Below the pieces are notes generated by a model. That model did not search any database. It was not told where the DNA came from and was given only the letters and a program-made list of their open reading frames with translations. A stretch of DNA of 64,000 nucleotides. Origin: Paraphoma chrysanthemicola (taxonomy: Eukaryota; Ascomycota; Dothideomycetes; Pleosporales; Phaeosphaeriaceae). Within the stretch, counting starts at the first letter, position 1; the number at the start of each line of letters is the position of its first letter. Of this stretch, positions 11,989-24,915 are shown piece by piece. A program made the translations under genes and the position numbers. The stretch spans positions 248,001 to 312,000 of the forward strand of contig JAGMWG010000003.1 in NCBI GenBank assembly GCA_020744225.1, read 5' to 3'.

Positions 11989-13784
11989 TTCTGTCACGCT
12001 GCGCCTTTAGAATTCTTTGAGCTCTGAGTTGAATGTTGCATATCGCATGCTCAGCATAGCATAGCATTGGTGTTCACTGAAGGATTATTAGAAGATAGAT
12101 AGCATTTCGCGGAGTTTGACAGTGTACTGGAAGTAGGAAGCAATGTAACAAGATGAACCAACATACAACTGGGCGCTTCGAATGCTCGACCTGATCTATG
12201 TAAAGCGAGGCCCGCCTTCTGCTGCAGGCTCTTCTCTATGCTGTGGTCGAGGAGATTCAAAGTCGAAACAAGCTCAATGCCGTTCCTCGATATGTACAAC
12301 CATGTGGGGACGCAGCCTTGCGCCGAGGAAGCTGATCACTTCGGTCACACGGATGTCTCGGCATCGAATCGCACTACCGACAGCCCGATCGGCGAACTGT
12401 ATATGTTGTGCGACCACGTTCTCGTAGCATTTTTATTGTCCCCACATGGCAATGTTTGGTTCCGAATATGAGAACCACTTCTACATTTGACGAGGGTACC
12501 AACGAGCACGAGCTTGATGGAATGTGTAGCTCGTACGAGTGCGATAATATTGCATGGAACGATTCCGAGCAGGTCGCGGTGGTTCAGTGCGACCCAAGAC
12601 ACAGCTTTGAAACCCACACTCATCCACATTCATAGGATCCCCGCCGTCACTATGCTTTGTGCATTAAGTTCGCGTCTTCTTTTCAGGCCTACATGCGACC
12701 CATGCTCAGCGCTCTTCATCTCATCTTGATGAAACGTGTCACGACATGAACGTTGTATCGATCAAAAACACGTGATCTGATGGCATGGAAGTCCATACAG
12801 TGACGTCGGTCACACCAAGAAGCTACAGCCTACCCTACATCGCGCTTCATAATAGCTTTTCTTCTGGCCACTTTCAAACGAAATCGATGGTGCATAAGGC
12901 TTATTCGTGCTAAGAGGATTCTGCACCGCGCACAAAATTGGCGGGTCTGACAGCTGCATGGCTAAGTTGCGAAATGCCCTAGTTACCACACATGATCACT
13001 TGCTCTCCAATCAAGTCTTAGCTATCGAGTGATTTTGTTACGACCCACGGTCGTTGGATTTGACGATATCGAGCCAGTCAAGGTATTTTTCACAACATGC
13101 CAGATGCTCATCACCATGGCCAGTGCGCATAATGTTGGCTTCAAAATCAACTTCCGCCCGAGTCAGGTTGACCGTCATATACCATGCATCTAGGGTTTCA
13201 GCACTGAATCTTAGAATTTCGTATTATCGGCGCGCCCATTAATACCAAAGGCGCGCGGCATCAAGACAGCATTTTGAGAACCACTTTCCATCACTCGGTA
13301 AGCGGAAGTATTCCAGATACAAAGGGAAAATTCTCTGGTTTGCTCGCGAGGCTATCAACGAGAAGTTCTCATGCGAGCAAAACAAGCGCAGAGCGCTGGC
13401 CAAAAGGCAAGTTAAGCTCAGACAAAAAGAGGCAATAGCGCAGGTTTACCATGACGAGATTGCGGTAGCTGGAGAATAAGGTTTATGAGGCAGATAAGGG
13501 ACGAAGAGTTCCGCGTCAAACGCTCGTTAAATCTGTGTCGAAAAAGGTTTGGCATTGACACGAGAAGAGATTGATTTTCATGTACGACTTTAAAAGAATC
13601 CTTTTCGTGGCTGCGGCAGTGCTTTGCTCATCACATGCATCATAGATTTAGCATTGATACGTAGCATACGAGAAAAGTAGGAATTTGCCTCGGTAGCTTG
13701 TAGCATACGTTCATGCGACCTCGCTCTCAAGCACGTACCCCCACACACATTCACGCAACAATAACACTCTCCAGCGCCCTCTTT
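11989..13784. other. 1.8-kb gap with orphan coding-like fragments
   Basis: No complete gene is supported. Two short open stretches stand out. On minus, 13038-13223 has 61 codons, is acidic and Trp-containing, and ends in a stop. On plus, 13243-13479 has 78 codons, is Lys/Arg-rich, has no ATG and ends in TAA. They lie on opposite strands 20 bp apart, around a GGCGCGCC palindrome near 13229-13236, and may be relics of mobile or duplicated DNA. Confidence 0.35.
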
Positions 13785-15428
13785 TCATCCATCCCACACA
13801 ACCTCCAACATGGTCAACTTTGACCCCTCTGAATACCTCGGCCCTACAAATTTAAACCTCACATCCGCCCTCGCAAACAAGTTCTCCCACTCACCCATCT
13901 CCCTCTCCCTCGCATTCGCAATCTGCAACATGGTAAGATCCATCGCGCGCAATTTCCTCTCAATTTCATTCGGCAACAAGCCCGGCTCCGGCATGACGAA
14001 ATCCATAACCAATACCTTCGCCCCTTTCACCAGCGCTGGGATAAGTGCGCGAAGGACTTGGATGCAGTGCTTATCTGGCCAATTGTGCAGTACCCAGCGG
14101 AATATGTACACTGCTGCACCGTGGACTGGTTGTTCGGTGAAGAAATCATGAGCTTCGAATGTGACATTCACACCGGGTCGGGCCGTTGCTTGAGCGACGA
14201 CTTCGGGGAGTTCCTGTACGATGATCTTGAACTCGGGGTAGGTGGCAGAAAGTGTGAATGCCAAATCCCCAGTCGAGCCACCAAGGTCGACGATAGAAGC
14301 ATCATTTGGGAGCGCGGACCACTCAAACGAGTTGACGACATGGGTCATCGCGTACCCGGGGTCCTGAGCGAAGAAGTCCATTGCTAGCGCGAAGCGTTTT
14401 GCGCGCGCCGGGTCCTCGCCTAGGACTTGATAGAAGGATTTAGAGGTGTTGTTGGCGAGTTGAAAGCCCTATGATGCATTAGCCGTGACGAGACAGACAC
14501 GGATACCAAGTAAGTTGCTGATAGGAGAAAGTAGTCGGCAGCTAAGAAGTGAGGGCAAGATATCCGCCCGAACTCTCGTTCCCGCAATTCAGCGAGTTCT
14601 TACAACATCCCAGCACCTCTCACTACGCCTCGAGTCGGCGAAACCAGCGTCCTTGAAAGCAATCATTCAGATGCAGACTCACCGACTCATCAACCCCCTC
14701 CCCACTCGGCCACTTCACCAACGCATCCACAACCCTCCCCGCACTCGGCCACATCTCCTGCATATTCCCCTTCCACCAGGCCCTAACCCTCTCATCATCC
14801 ACCAACACTCTCGACGCCGCGGAGTGCGCGACACGTCCCTTTTCTGGCTCCGCGAAAACGCGATGCGCGATTGCCAAGCGCATGATCCTCGTCAACGGAC
14901 CCTCTGGGATACCAGTCGCTTCGGCAAGCTGCGTGAACGTAGTTGTCCCGTCTGCGGGGACGAGCGATGGAATGTTGAATCGGGTGAGTAGGTCCAAGTA
15001 AATGACTTTACCATGCTAATTACCGTAAGAATAGGAAGGTCAGTCAGATATTCGTTCCATCTAGTAAAGCTCGCGCATGTTCCTAAATGCTGGCTCCAAC
15101 CCTGGGCGCCTCGCCATCCCATCTCACGTGACCCATCTTTTGTCATCCTCTATATTCTCATACCCACCGCTAAAGAGCGTTGAAGACTGACCTGGTGATT
15201 AAACAACAAATCCCGCGGCCCCTGCAAAAGATCATTCAATTCCTGCGTCGCGTGCAAAACCTCGATCCTCGCTTTCTCCAACTCGGGCGGCAAGTTCAAA
15301 TCTAGAGGCGCATCCGCAGAGAAAGACGGGTGTGGGAGGCTATTTTTATTGAGGTGCTTATCGATGCGGTCGGTATTGGAGGAGATGATCGTGGAGAGGA
15401 TCGCGATGCGCGATTGCGTGCTTGACAT
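13785..15428 (-). CDS. SAM-dependent O-methyltransferase (COMT-like), 417 aa, three exons
   Basis: Exons on minus: 15428-15192, 15015-14683, 14468-13785. The introns are 176 and 214 bp, longer than elsewhere in the window, but all junctions are GT-AG and phase 0, and the joins restore family sequence (HQ/HGKVIYLDLLTRFN and VDES/GFQLANNTSKSF). Residues 1-190 form the helical dimerisation and winged-helix part (LAEATGIPEGPLTRIMRLAI). The SAM-binding motif DLGGSTGD is at 251-258, followed by the acidic loop QELPEVV. The catalytic-base region WVLHNWPD has His318. The length fits the fungal plant-COMT-like family that methylates phenolic or polyketide hydroxyls. The substrate is unknown. The gene is about 19 kb from the NRPS, with unrelated-looking genes between, so a shared pathway is speculative. 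Confidence 0.85.
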
Positions 15429-15833
15429 TGTCCCCGCCAGCAACGTTTTGCGTCCGAATCTGTAGGGCCGAATCTAAAAGATGTTTAGGAGTCGGATGGT
15501 TAGGATAGCTTACAAGTGAGCTTGCGATTGTGGTCACGTTGATGGACTTGTATGAGAGATTGTGGTTGAGTAAGCGTGGGGTGCAGGATCGCTGCTCCCG
15601 AAGGTGCGGGGTGGAAGACGAATGGGGTATCTTATGGCGATGTGGGTAGAAATACACCGATGCATTGACACTACAACACTACAATACTGTCATATGCGCT
15701 GCAAATTAGCCAACCAGAGCCCCGAATACCATATCCAACCAACTCTCAAAGACCTCGCTCCCAAGCATTAAGTGTCCACCGCCAAAAGATACGTCGATGA
15801 TCATGCTCCAGCCAATGTTATGTATGTTTGGTG
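15429..15833. other. Intergenic region, nothing recognised
   Basis: This is the interval between the start of the O-methyltransferase and the stop of the next gene, both on minus. It should hold the methyltransferase promoter; no TATA box or repeat stands out. Confidence 0.4.
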
Positions 15834-18800
15834 TCAAAGAAAGGCCGGCGTATCCTCCCTTACCAGCCTCAAGCCTCCACGATGCTTGCCTTCGAGAACT
15901 CCCGTGCTTTTCCGCTCGCGCAAGAACCGATCTGCCATGCGCTGACCTGGAGTCACACTACCACTGTGCTCGCCACCTTCAAGTACACTGTCAATGACTC
16001 GGTTCTCGGTACCAGGGCTGGGCTCTTTGGTCAGTGCCAGTGAGCTGGTCGAAGGCTTCAATTGCAGGGCGGGCCGTCTGCTGTGTGATGCAGGGCGCGG
16101 AAGGGAAGTATTTGTGCCACGGAGATCAAAGGCGCTTTTGGGGCGGCGAGCAAGCTTGTCCGGGGATACGGGGCGAAGCGTTACGCGCACCCGGGGTCGG
16201 TGTGGGTCTGCGGCAGGGCCCGACTGGTGCTTCGAGCGTTCGATCCAAGGAACGTTGCTGGTATACTGATTCATACTTGTCGAGCTGCGGTTGAGGGCAG
16301 CAGAAGAGAGAGGTTGGAGTGAGTTTGGTCGAGGTGATAGTCCGAGGGAAGAGATGTTGGGCCTCCTTGTCTTGCTACCGCCGGTCAAGGGAGGTGTGAT
16401 GTTCTCTTTACTCTGGCTCCAAACCTCGCTTCGTCTGGGTGCCACTTCCGGCACAAGTTGAAAGGGCCGGCCTGTTGACGGCACAGAGAGATCGGAATAT
16501 ATTCTGGGACTTGGCGTGCCTTTGGCAGACTTGAGCGAAGATGACGTGAGACTGTCAGGTGGCGACCCTGAAAGTCGAGATGATCTTGCGCTATTGTTAC
16601 TCGACCGTCTGCCAGTGTTGATGTAGGGAAATCGATCGTTCATACGTGAAGACCTTGGTGTCTCAAGCGAAGGCTGCGAAGCCGAAGAGGAATGACTTGG
16701 ACTTGTAGGGCCGCGCCTTTTGGTCAAGAGCGGGGTCGATTCAGGTCGCGAGGTGAGCTTGCGCTCCTCCGAAGGCTCGAGTGTCGGAGGCGTGGTTCCA
16801 GGCGAGGTTTCTTTGAAAGTATCTGGGTGCGACTGAGATTTTTCAAAAGCAAACAGACTCAGCATCTCGATGCCATGATCATCGCTCGCTTCGATCCTTT
16901 TGACATCTCCCCCGTCAGCTGCGACTGTGTCAGCTCGCGGCGTGGCAGTATCACAAGAGGCTCGTAAGATCACGGTAGTCTCTTCTTGCTCGGTATGCGA
17001 GGTACGTGTCGTGTCTCTTCGATTCTTCCCAGATGGAGTCATGTAGGATTCGTCAATCGTCAGGTCCTCTTTGCTCGTGAACTCCATGCTAGATACTTCG
17101 TGCGATAACCAAGCTTTCCAGTCGCGGCTGGAACGAATAGAATCAGGGCGTTTCGGCGACGGTGTTCCAATGATATAGCTCCGCACCGATTGGCTGGTCA
17201 GGATAACGGCAGAGCCACCGTTATGATGGCGTTCGAGCCCACCAGTGCCATTGAAGGAAACAACGCTGTCGTTGGGAAGAATACTGACGCCGTCTGTGTT
17301 TCGAGAGTAGATACTTGGTGACAATGGCGACATTAGCGGGCGCGGACCTGGCGAGGTCGGCACGTCAGTGCGTAAGATTCGGATTTGTTGATCGAGTGTA
17401 TTGCATGGATCACTAGGTGTATCCTTCTGAGTGAAATTCGCGACATTATAGGTACGATCGGTTTCGCGAGGAAATTGCAGCTTCTCGACTTCTTCGAGTG
17501 GTGTTTTCCAGCGATTCTTTGCCCTCTCAACACGTTTTTCAATCTGAGCGACAGAAGGTGAGAAGACAGGAGTTGGCTGAGCAGCGCTCGCAAGTCTGCC
17601 GATATTAGCATCGAAAAAGAGCACTGGTGACATTTTGCCTACCTTGTCTCGATCCGAACGCAGTCCTCGTCCGAATCATGTAGTCCAGGTGAAGACGAGC
17701 TTTGTGAATCCACAATGGGCAGGTAAAACTCACTCCGCACACTATCTGATGGTTGAGGGCCTAGAGATGAACGATGCTCACCAGGAGTCACGGTGCGAAT
17801 CGTGGATCTTATGGCTCTTCCAAGGGTCCGGAGGGAGCTTGCCTTACCCTGCGAGCTCTCCGTGGCTACACTGGGCGCTCTGCGCGAAGGTGGTCGTTGG
17901 TCATGGCCGGTGCTTGGCCGGAAGTCTTTGCTGGTACTGGAATGAAGATCTCTTCCATCGCAATGCAATCCTTTCGTTATGCTGGACTCGAAGACATCGC
18001 TCTCAGTACCCGGGGTGCGGTCAGACTGATAAGATGTGGGCACTGTATCTTTGGATCCGCCTATCTCCTTCATCAGCGCGGAGAAAATGCGCTTCGGATC
18101 GACGGGAGTCGCTGTCTCCTCAAGTAGGCTTTTCATTGGCATCGGCTCACGAAACGCCGCAAGCGCCCCGAGAGGAAGCGATTTCCTCTTCGCAAAACTC
18201 GATGCGATAGGATCTGTTTCACTTCCTACACTATCCTTGGCTTCATGAATGACGGTAAGGCGCTTCAAAGCCCGTTGAGCGGCAGTATCACCAGAGACAG
18301 ACGTGCCCCAGCTTGTGACACGCGACGTCGTAAAGGTGGTTGTGTTAGTCTCGCTATGCAAGCTTCGGTTGCTGCGGTTGCTTCGTGCACTACCATTGCT
18401 GCTAGTACGCGAAGTCGACCTCAAGAAGTGTGGATGGCCAGGGTCCATTGATGGTGTGCGCGCACGCACCCGCTGCAGCATTTCTTCGTCAGGGCTCGGT
18501 ATGACGTATCCATCACCAGTGTGCGGTACATCGAGAGGCGGGTTAGCGAAGTACTCACGGCTGGCATCAATTTGTTGGACTGGAAGGCTCGGCGACTTGT
18601 TCGATGTACGCCTGAACACTCTCTTGAACTTGCTTTTCAAAGAGCCTGAAAATGAACGCTTGTTCTTCTTGTCTGTGCCAGGCATGAATTCGTTCAACAC
18701 CATATCCGTTGATCCATCGGGTGCTTGTGAGACGACTGCTGGACCGGTCGTGTGGCCTGGGCTGAGGCGTTTACTCTTGTCCTTGCTCCGGTCCTGTCTC

Positions 18801-19642
18801 TTCATGAAGGGCGCCATGAACAAGGATGGCTTATGCTTAATGGATCTCTGCTGGAAGCTCTGAAGATACTTATCGCGTGCCTTGTCGACGGACTCATCCA
18901 CTGCAACTGTGGCCGGAAGGCGAGGGACGGACTCGGTAAGTGGACTCGGTCCTAGACTTCGCGGACGCACCACAGCCACTGGCATATCGGGTACGGGACT
19001 GATCGCAATTGGGGGTGGCGTCGTAAGGTATTTGGCGGGTGGGCGTGCGATGGGCGATCCGGTTTGGACACTGCTGGCATAGTACATGGAGCGGGCCTTT
19101 CGGATCTGCTGTGATGTGATGGACGACGAAGCGCTCTGGCGTCCGGCCTTCGGCTGAGTGCTAGGTCGAGAGTATTCACTGATTGCAATTGAGGGCTGCG
19201 TTTGGAGCGGTCGTGGTGCTGATAACGGTCTCTCCAGATTCAGATTGGGAGCAGGAAAGAAGGGCGGGAACTTTTCAGTGTTGATCGTCGATGAACGAGA
19301 CTGCCGCTGTGTGCTCTGGCTTTGAGCCGTCTTCTGTGGCTGTGAGGATCGAAAGGTGGTGTCGCGGGGCGGGAAGTGACTGCCTTGGCCTTGCGATGTG
19401 AGAGACTTGCGGCTCGCGTTGCTTTTCGACCTGGACATCTCAGAGCTGGGATGTTTACCCTGTTGAATTGCCTCATGAGCCTGAGCTCGGTTGAAGGCTA
19501 CCATGGCAGCGGCTAGTGCATGTTGTTGAGACACATCCGGATCGAATGCTTCAGTAACGGAGGGCTGCCTCCTGTGCACCGTCGAAGCAGACTTGGAGCG
19601 ACGAAGACGGGTGCCGGCATCGCTGGATGCGCGGGCCAGCAT
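15834..19642 (-). CDS. Large Ser-rich low-complexity protein, 1,253 aa, two exons
   Basis: Exons on minus: 19642-17643 and 17595-15834, joined across a 47-bp intron (GTAGGC...GGCAG). Without splicing, the upstream frame stops three bases into the intron; with splicing it reads through as IETR/LASAAQPTP. Almost the whole protein is rich in Ser, Arg, Pro and Thr with many SRS/RSS clusters and is predicted by eye to be disordered. Two more ordered spots are the N-terminus (residues about 30-65, QQHALAAAMVAFNRAQAHEA) and a helical stretch right after the intron (VAQIEKRVERAKNRW). Basic patches such as KSKFKRVFRRTSNK could bind membrane or nucleic acid. No enzymatic domain is visible. The function is unknown; many phosphorylation-type sites suggest a scaffold or regulator, which is inference. 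Confidence 0.7.
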
Positions 19643-20208
19643 CTGATCGACGAGGTAAGGCTAGTGGTGCTGATGTGGAAAGGTAAGACGGTGAGTCCAA
19701 CGCTGCAGAAGTCTGCTAAAGGGGTATTGACGAGCCAAAAGGTAGCAGCAACAGTGCTAAAGAAGCGCGACATGGACATGGAGGATACTTTGGGCATGTG
19801 GGATGAGGAAGTGCAATACGGAAGGAAGTCGCTGACTGAGGGTGTTTTGTGCCATGTGTCGTGACTACTCCAATTCTCAGCGGTCCATCGCGACCAGGTC
19901 AATATGGCAGGATTGCATCGTCGAGTGCAGCTGTCTATCTTTGCGCGCTTATGCATTGCAAGACGTCAACAACTCACTCGCTGGTCTGTAGATATACTCC
20001 TCCAAGCCCTCGCGTTCATGAAGAGCTTCTGCGCCAATTCTACAATGCGCCGAAGACCTCTTAGCTGATACATGCGCAAGGTAAGTAGAGCTCTGCCAGC
20101 ACCTATAGACAGTCGCGCTTCGCTCATATGCACTGTTTGGAGGTAGCACACGAGATGCACCCTTGGCATTATCGACATGCAGTACAAACTCGGACAACTA
20201 GTGAAGGT
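19643..20208. other. Intergenic region upstream of the low-complexity gene
   Basis: This 566-bp stretch lies between the MFS transporter stop and the start of the Ser-rich gene, both on minus. It probably carries the 3' end of the former and the promoter of the latter. Small frames on both strands are not supported. Confidence 0.4.
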
Positions 20209-21875
20209 CTAGGTCACGTGTCTCTGTGCGGGAACATCGTCGATCGCAGAACTTCTACCCAACTCATCGCCAAAGTCTCCATCTTCGGTCTGTACCTCCA
20301 TGTATCCAGCTTCTTGATCTCTGACGCTGATTGCAAACGTGACCACAGTCATCATCCCAAGAACTAGCACAGATGCCAGATACGGGAGGCCCAGCCAGAA
20401 TTCGCCAAGATCCATGCCCCACTGGAACAGCTGACTAAACAGCGGACCAGCGATCATCACGCCAATGCTCTCTACAACGGCAATGGAGCTCATCAACTTG
20501 CCAACGTCGGGGCTCGACTGTCCACCCACTACGTGTATCGCCACTGAACGCATGGCTGCACTGTAACCAGAGCCCATGTTGTATACGAGCAGACCCAAGA
20601 CGAGCAAGGCAGGGTATGCGGCAATACCCATGATGAAGAATGCGACGGTAGTCAGGATTATGGATCCACGAGCAATCCAGAGATCAGCCCGGTGTGCTGG
20701 CATGCGGAGACGCTTGAGCAAGCACCAGTTCACCAGCGGCAAGAATACAGCCACGGCTGCCAAATTTGTCGCTGCACGCAACGAAAGGAGATACGCCGCC
20801 TTCTTGATTTCCCACCCGTACCGCTTTGAGGCATACCGCACGAGCAGAGTGATTGCCTGTCTGCCGAGCCTGCTAGCCATAAAAGTGAAGACGACCAGGC
20901 CTAGCGTCCAATCACTGCGGAGAAAGGTGTATACAACGTGGAAGTTGTGCATCTGCGCCTTGAGAGTGAAGTAACCGCCCTTGGGCGGGAGGGGTTTCAG
21001 CTCGATGGCCTCAGATCCCCCATCCTTGGGTTCTGGCAAATTCCGAAGATGGAGCGTCTCCGGAAAGAAGAAAGCGATGCAGATGCCCAGCTGCTGGATG
21101 CCCAGGGCAAGCAGCAGCGGAAGCCAATCTGATCTTTCCATGAGACGCGCCGCCATGACCGGCGCTACCATTTCTGCAATCAGCACAGAGGCGGTTAGGT
21201 ATAGGAAGATTGTAGTTCTCTTCTCCGGGGGAACAATGTCAGCCAGCATAGTTATTGCGATGGCGGACGCCACGATTGGCCCGCCGCCGAGCAGGAAGAA
21301 CGCCGATGAGAACCATGTCAACTGCAGTGGCAGGGTCTTGAAATAGCCTGTTTGAGGTCAGCCAAGCCGGGGTACATGAATGCCGCTATGTGTGGCTTAC
21401 AGATGAGCAGTGTCCATGCAGAACTCAGCTGTAACCCAAACAAGCTTGCGGTGAAGATCCACTTTCTGCCAACCCGGTCGGCCAGGGTTCCAAAGGGCAC
21501 CGCTAGCACTAAACCCGGCAGCGCATCGAAAAGGTCCTGCCAGCCAAAGATCATGGCCAACTTCTGCTGCACAGCGTCGATCTTACAGAAACTTTCGGGT
21601 ATTGACCCGTGAGCTCCGATCACGGACACATCGTGCTCGCGATAATACGAGAGACATAAATTGGCTTCGAAGATGCGCGTACGTGGCGGCTCGGCGAGGA
21701 ACGCGCCCATGTCGACAATCGCAACAAGGAAAAGGGCCAGTACAACCAGCAGCACCCATGGCTTTTGGGGTGGCGACGCTGCCAGGGCGAGCGACTCATG
21801 CGATGCGGAGGACGAGAGGATCTCCTCGTCCTCGTCCATTGATCCTCGAGGGGAGTGTCGTGTATGCGCAGCCAT
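20209..21875 (-). CDS. Major facilitator superfamily transporter, 537 aa, two exons
   Basis: Exons on minus: 21875-21401 and 21347-20209, with a 53-bp intron. The join restores ICYFKTLPLQLTWFSSAFF across the junction. The N-terminal 40 residues are hydrophilic and acidic (DEDEEILSSS). The first membrane segment is WVLLVVLALFLVAIVDMG, and the loop 2-3 signature (MFS motif A) is GTLADRVGRKW at about 129-139. Hydrophobicity suggests about 12 segments, with the usual central loop (GGSEAIELKPLPP) between the two halves. A PETL motif follows segment 6, as in fungal MFS carriers of the drug/metabolite efflux type. The substrate is unknown. It could export a secondary metabolite, but the NRPS is 12.8 kb away and the adjacent ABCC gene is a better match. 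Confidence 0.85.
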
Positions 21876-23644
21876 TGCGATCGTCTGCGGTGTCTACCGC
21901 GGGTAAATGTAAGGTTTCGTCAGCCTGCCACATGGGAAAAAGGGGACGCGTTGAGCGGCAACAAAGAAGTCAATAAGGAATGTTGGCAGCGGTCGTCAGC
22001 CATGCCAGTGAGAAGTTGTGGAAGAGGATGAGGTCACGTTCTAAGGCTTACTGCTGCGGCGGACTCTGTAACACGCTCATGTCGCCGGCCTACGCATTGT
22101 AATCGTCGGGAGTGCCAGGTGTCGCGTCGCTCAGGATTCGGCGCCTCGGCGATTACGCCCAGGCGCTAGTCTAATCTCCGCGCTGAACCGCAACTCATGT
22201 CGCAGCAGACGTGAACACGTGCTTTGGGAGATGCTTCACGGTGTCCCTTTCGTTCCTCTACGGCTCAAAGTTTCTCGCTAATTTGTCATAATGCATCGCC
22301 CAGAGTTGGCTGCTCAGAAACGCGGCAGCGAGGCGTTCACAGCCGCTCCGGGAGTAGCACAGTCTAACTTGCCGCATTCCAGAGGCCTGAATGTCTGAAG
22401 TATATTTTGGTACTTTTCGTTTTCCCTCGCAGAAATTCCTGAGCGCATTCAGTCCTGCCTAACCGTGCGAAACAGAAAACGTGCGCTTGACCAAGCAGAC
22501 ACGAATCCCGCCGAGGCAGATACGACGGCCATAGGAGTACAACTGGAATTTTCACGTGCTTTAGCTGCAATGAGATGACTGTCCTAAGACCTGACTTATG
22601 CTCGAACAGCATGTCCACATAGCCTCATAGCTTGTGTCGTGCACTGAAGACCTTCCCTATGGTCTGATGCACATGTCTCATTTTACTCCTACTTCAATTC
22701 CCGAATCCCATCTAATTGATACTCATACTATCAATTCAGCACTTTCCTATGGTCATCCAAGCTTCCCATGTGTCTGTTCGCGACTCGCGCTGTTCTGTAA
22801 AATTGCATGTCTCTCCACGTACCATCTTGCCCAAACATGGTTCGTATCTGGCTTTTTCATGGCCACTACCAACTTGGAGCGATCTGTAAGATTTGTGGGC
22901 TTGTCACTTCCTCTTACTCCCCATGTGCAGCTCTGAGAATTCTGTAAGGGGATATGTTTACTGTGTATTTTGAGACAGAAACGGTCCGTGAACTTGGCTG
23001 CTGTTTAGCTGCGAGCTTTGCCACTGAGCGTTGACTACTCAGCTTCAACATGCAGAATCACATATGGTACAACACACCTTCAAGGGAACACAACAGCAAC
23101 TCAGACGATGGCGATGCTTTGAAGGGCCTCGAATTTTGAAGGAAACGATGCAAATTGACGTGCGTGTTTGTACATCTGTAGTATAAACAGAGTGCTAAAG
23201 ATGTGCAGGACTCCCAAAGATACCTCAGGGCTCAGTGGCAGGACCCGGTACTTGTGCCTAGAGACTATACACACATCGTCATACCCAGCTTGACTGCATA
23301 GAAATGTTGAGCTAGTCGCTATGTTTGCGCTCACTCACCGCATCCAATTTCCCAGCGAAAATTCTTCGAGCAAACGGCCATCCGCGAGTGACGGACAAGG
23401 CAACAACACGTGAGCTCCCACAGCGACGCCCAACACAAGAGACCGATATAAAAATTTCTACACGCGACTTGAAGCCTCTCCTCCACCAACCTCACTATCT
23501 AGCTCTCAACTTCACGACTACTCTCTTTGTTCGCCTGTTCAACGTCGCTACTGCCTGTTATTATCAGCAGAAGCTTTCAGGATCTTCCTTCACCTCGCCC
23601 ACTTTACCCTCTCTCGCTTTCGGATCGCCTGCATACCTGGCAAT
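21876..23644. other. 1.8-kb divergent intergenic region
   Basis: It separates the MFS gene (minus) from the four-exon gene (plus) and should contain both promoters. No frame above about 100 codons is convincing. One TATA-like element near 23447 is listed separately. Confidence 0.45.
23447..23454 (+). promoter_or_regulatory. TATA-box-like element
   Basis: The sequence TATAAAAA lies about 190 bp upstream of the proposed ATG at 23645. The pyrimidine-rich leader between the two (many CTC and TTC runs) is typical of fungal promoters and 5' leaders. Supported by sequence match and position only. Confidence 0.4.
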
Positions 23645-24915
23645 ATGGTTTCTACTCCTCCTTGCGCTCGCTCTGGCACGTCCAGTGGCCCAGTCTCCGG
23701 CGGCTGTAGTATGTCTACTCCTGACTGCACCTCATTCGCAACACCGCTAATATCAAGTCGCAGTCTCACTCAACAACGCCCCAGCTTCACCTGCACCTAT
23801 CCATGTAAGTTGCACAGCTTTCATAGAACCTCGCGTCATCCAATCCCACACCTTCTGAATGTACTAATAATCAGCGTCGCCGCACGCTTCGTGAGACTTC
23901 CACCGCCGACGGCCCTAACCAGCGCACTCAGCATGGCCCAGTCGGAGGTGTTGATCTACGTCGCTCCAACACCATGGGCGCCCAGTCTGGAGGTCCAGTC
24001 GACTTTCGCGGCATCGCTTCTACTGCGGCTGAGGGCTATGGCACTGCGGCCTCTTCATCGGATACAGTCGCTCCGCGTCGTCGTAGCAATGCTACCCAAG
24101 AGACGTCAGGAGGTTCCGCTGCCGGCAACGCCACTGCGCCTTCTACCATTACCATGATCGTGCCCACTACTGGCATTCAAGCTCTGATCTCTACCGGTAC
24201 AGTTTCCCATCCGTTCCCCAAACCTTCAATTCACTAACCCAGCTTCCTAGGCCCGGTCACCGTCTCCATCGCTGCCGAGCGCGAGGACGTGAACACAAAC
24301 CCATCCGATCCGGCATTCCTTCATGGTGTCGTCTTCACCCACGCCAACCCCGATCCGTGGTTCAACGCCGTCCTTCCCGCGCTCGCTCTCCGCACGTTCC
24401 TAATTACCAATGTCGCCGATCTCATCTACTTCTTCGACATCGTCGCCTGTCCCTCTCTCCCGCGCCTGCGCGACATCATCACCAACCTCGCATTCCCCAA
24501 GTTCTTTTGGTTCTCCGGCGTCGCACACAACCGCCGCCACAATCCCTTCCTGATATTCGCGGCATCCTTGCCCAATCTTCATACCACCACGTTCACTCTT
24601 CACACAGCGGGCATCACGACGAGCGCATTTGGCGAGCGCCAGATGATTGCGCTTGAACAGAGCGACCCGGTGCGCGCGAAGGAGAGGCGGGTGATGCGCT
24701 TGGAGGATGTCGTTGGTAAGTACGAGTTGCATGGGCTTTTGGGTTGTGCTTCCCTTCGGCGCGTGCGCATCGAGTACATAGACTGCGACATGACCCGCTT
24801 CTTCACTAAGGTCGGCGATCCAGCTGATGTGCTTCGGGATGTTGTTGCCTGGCTTTTGGAGGCGTTTGGTGGTATGGGCCGGGAGGTTGTCGTGGAGTTG
24901 GTGAGGGTTGGTTGA
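23645..24915 (+). CDS. Hypothetical protein, about 363 aa, four exons
   Basis: Proposed exons: 23645-23708, 23764-23804, 23875-24196, 24251-24915. The last intron (54 bp, GTACAG...CCTAG) is well supported because it restores ALIST/GPVTVSIAAERE. The first two introns are less sure; an acceptor at 23757 instead of 23763 would add two residues. The N-terminal third is low-complexity (Ser, Thr, Gly, Arg-rich). The C-terminal ~220 residues look folded: aromatic and Leu-rich with FFDIVACPSLPRLRDIITNL, an AASLPNLHTTTFTLHTAG stretch and a C-terminal helix region. This pattern resembles the unnamed Dothideomycete proteins that contain a degenerate leucine-rich, F-box-associated region, but I cannot name a family. 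No membrane segment or signal peptide is visible. Confidence 0.6.

Noticed and set aside
13785..21875. O-methyltransferase and MFS transporter as part of the NRPS cluster
   Set aside because: They are 13-20 kb away with non-biosynthetic genes between; proximity alone is not enough to include them.
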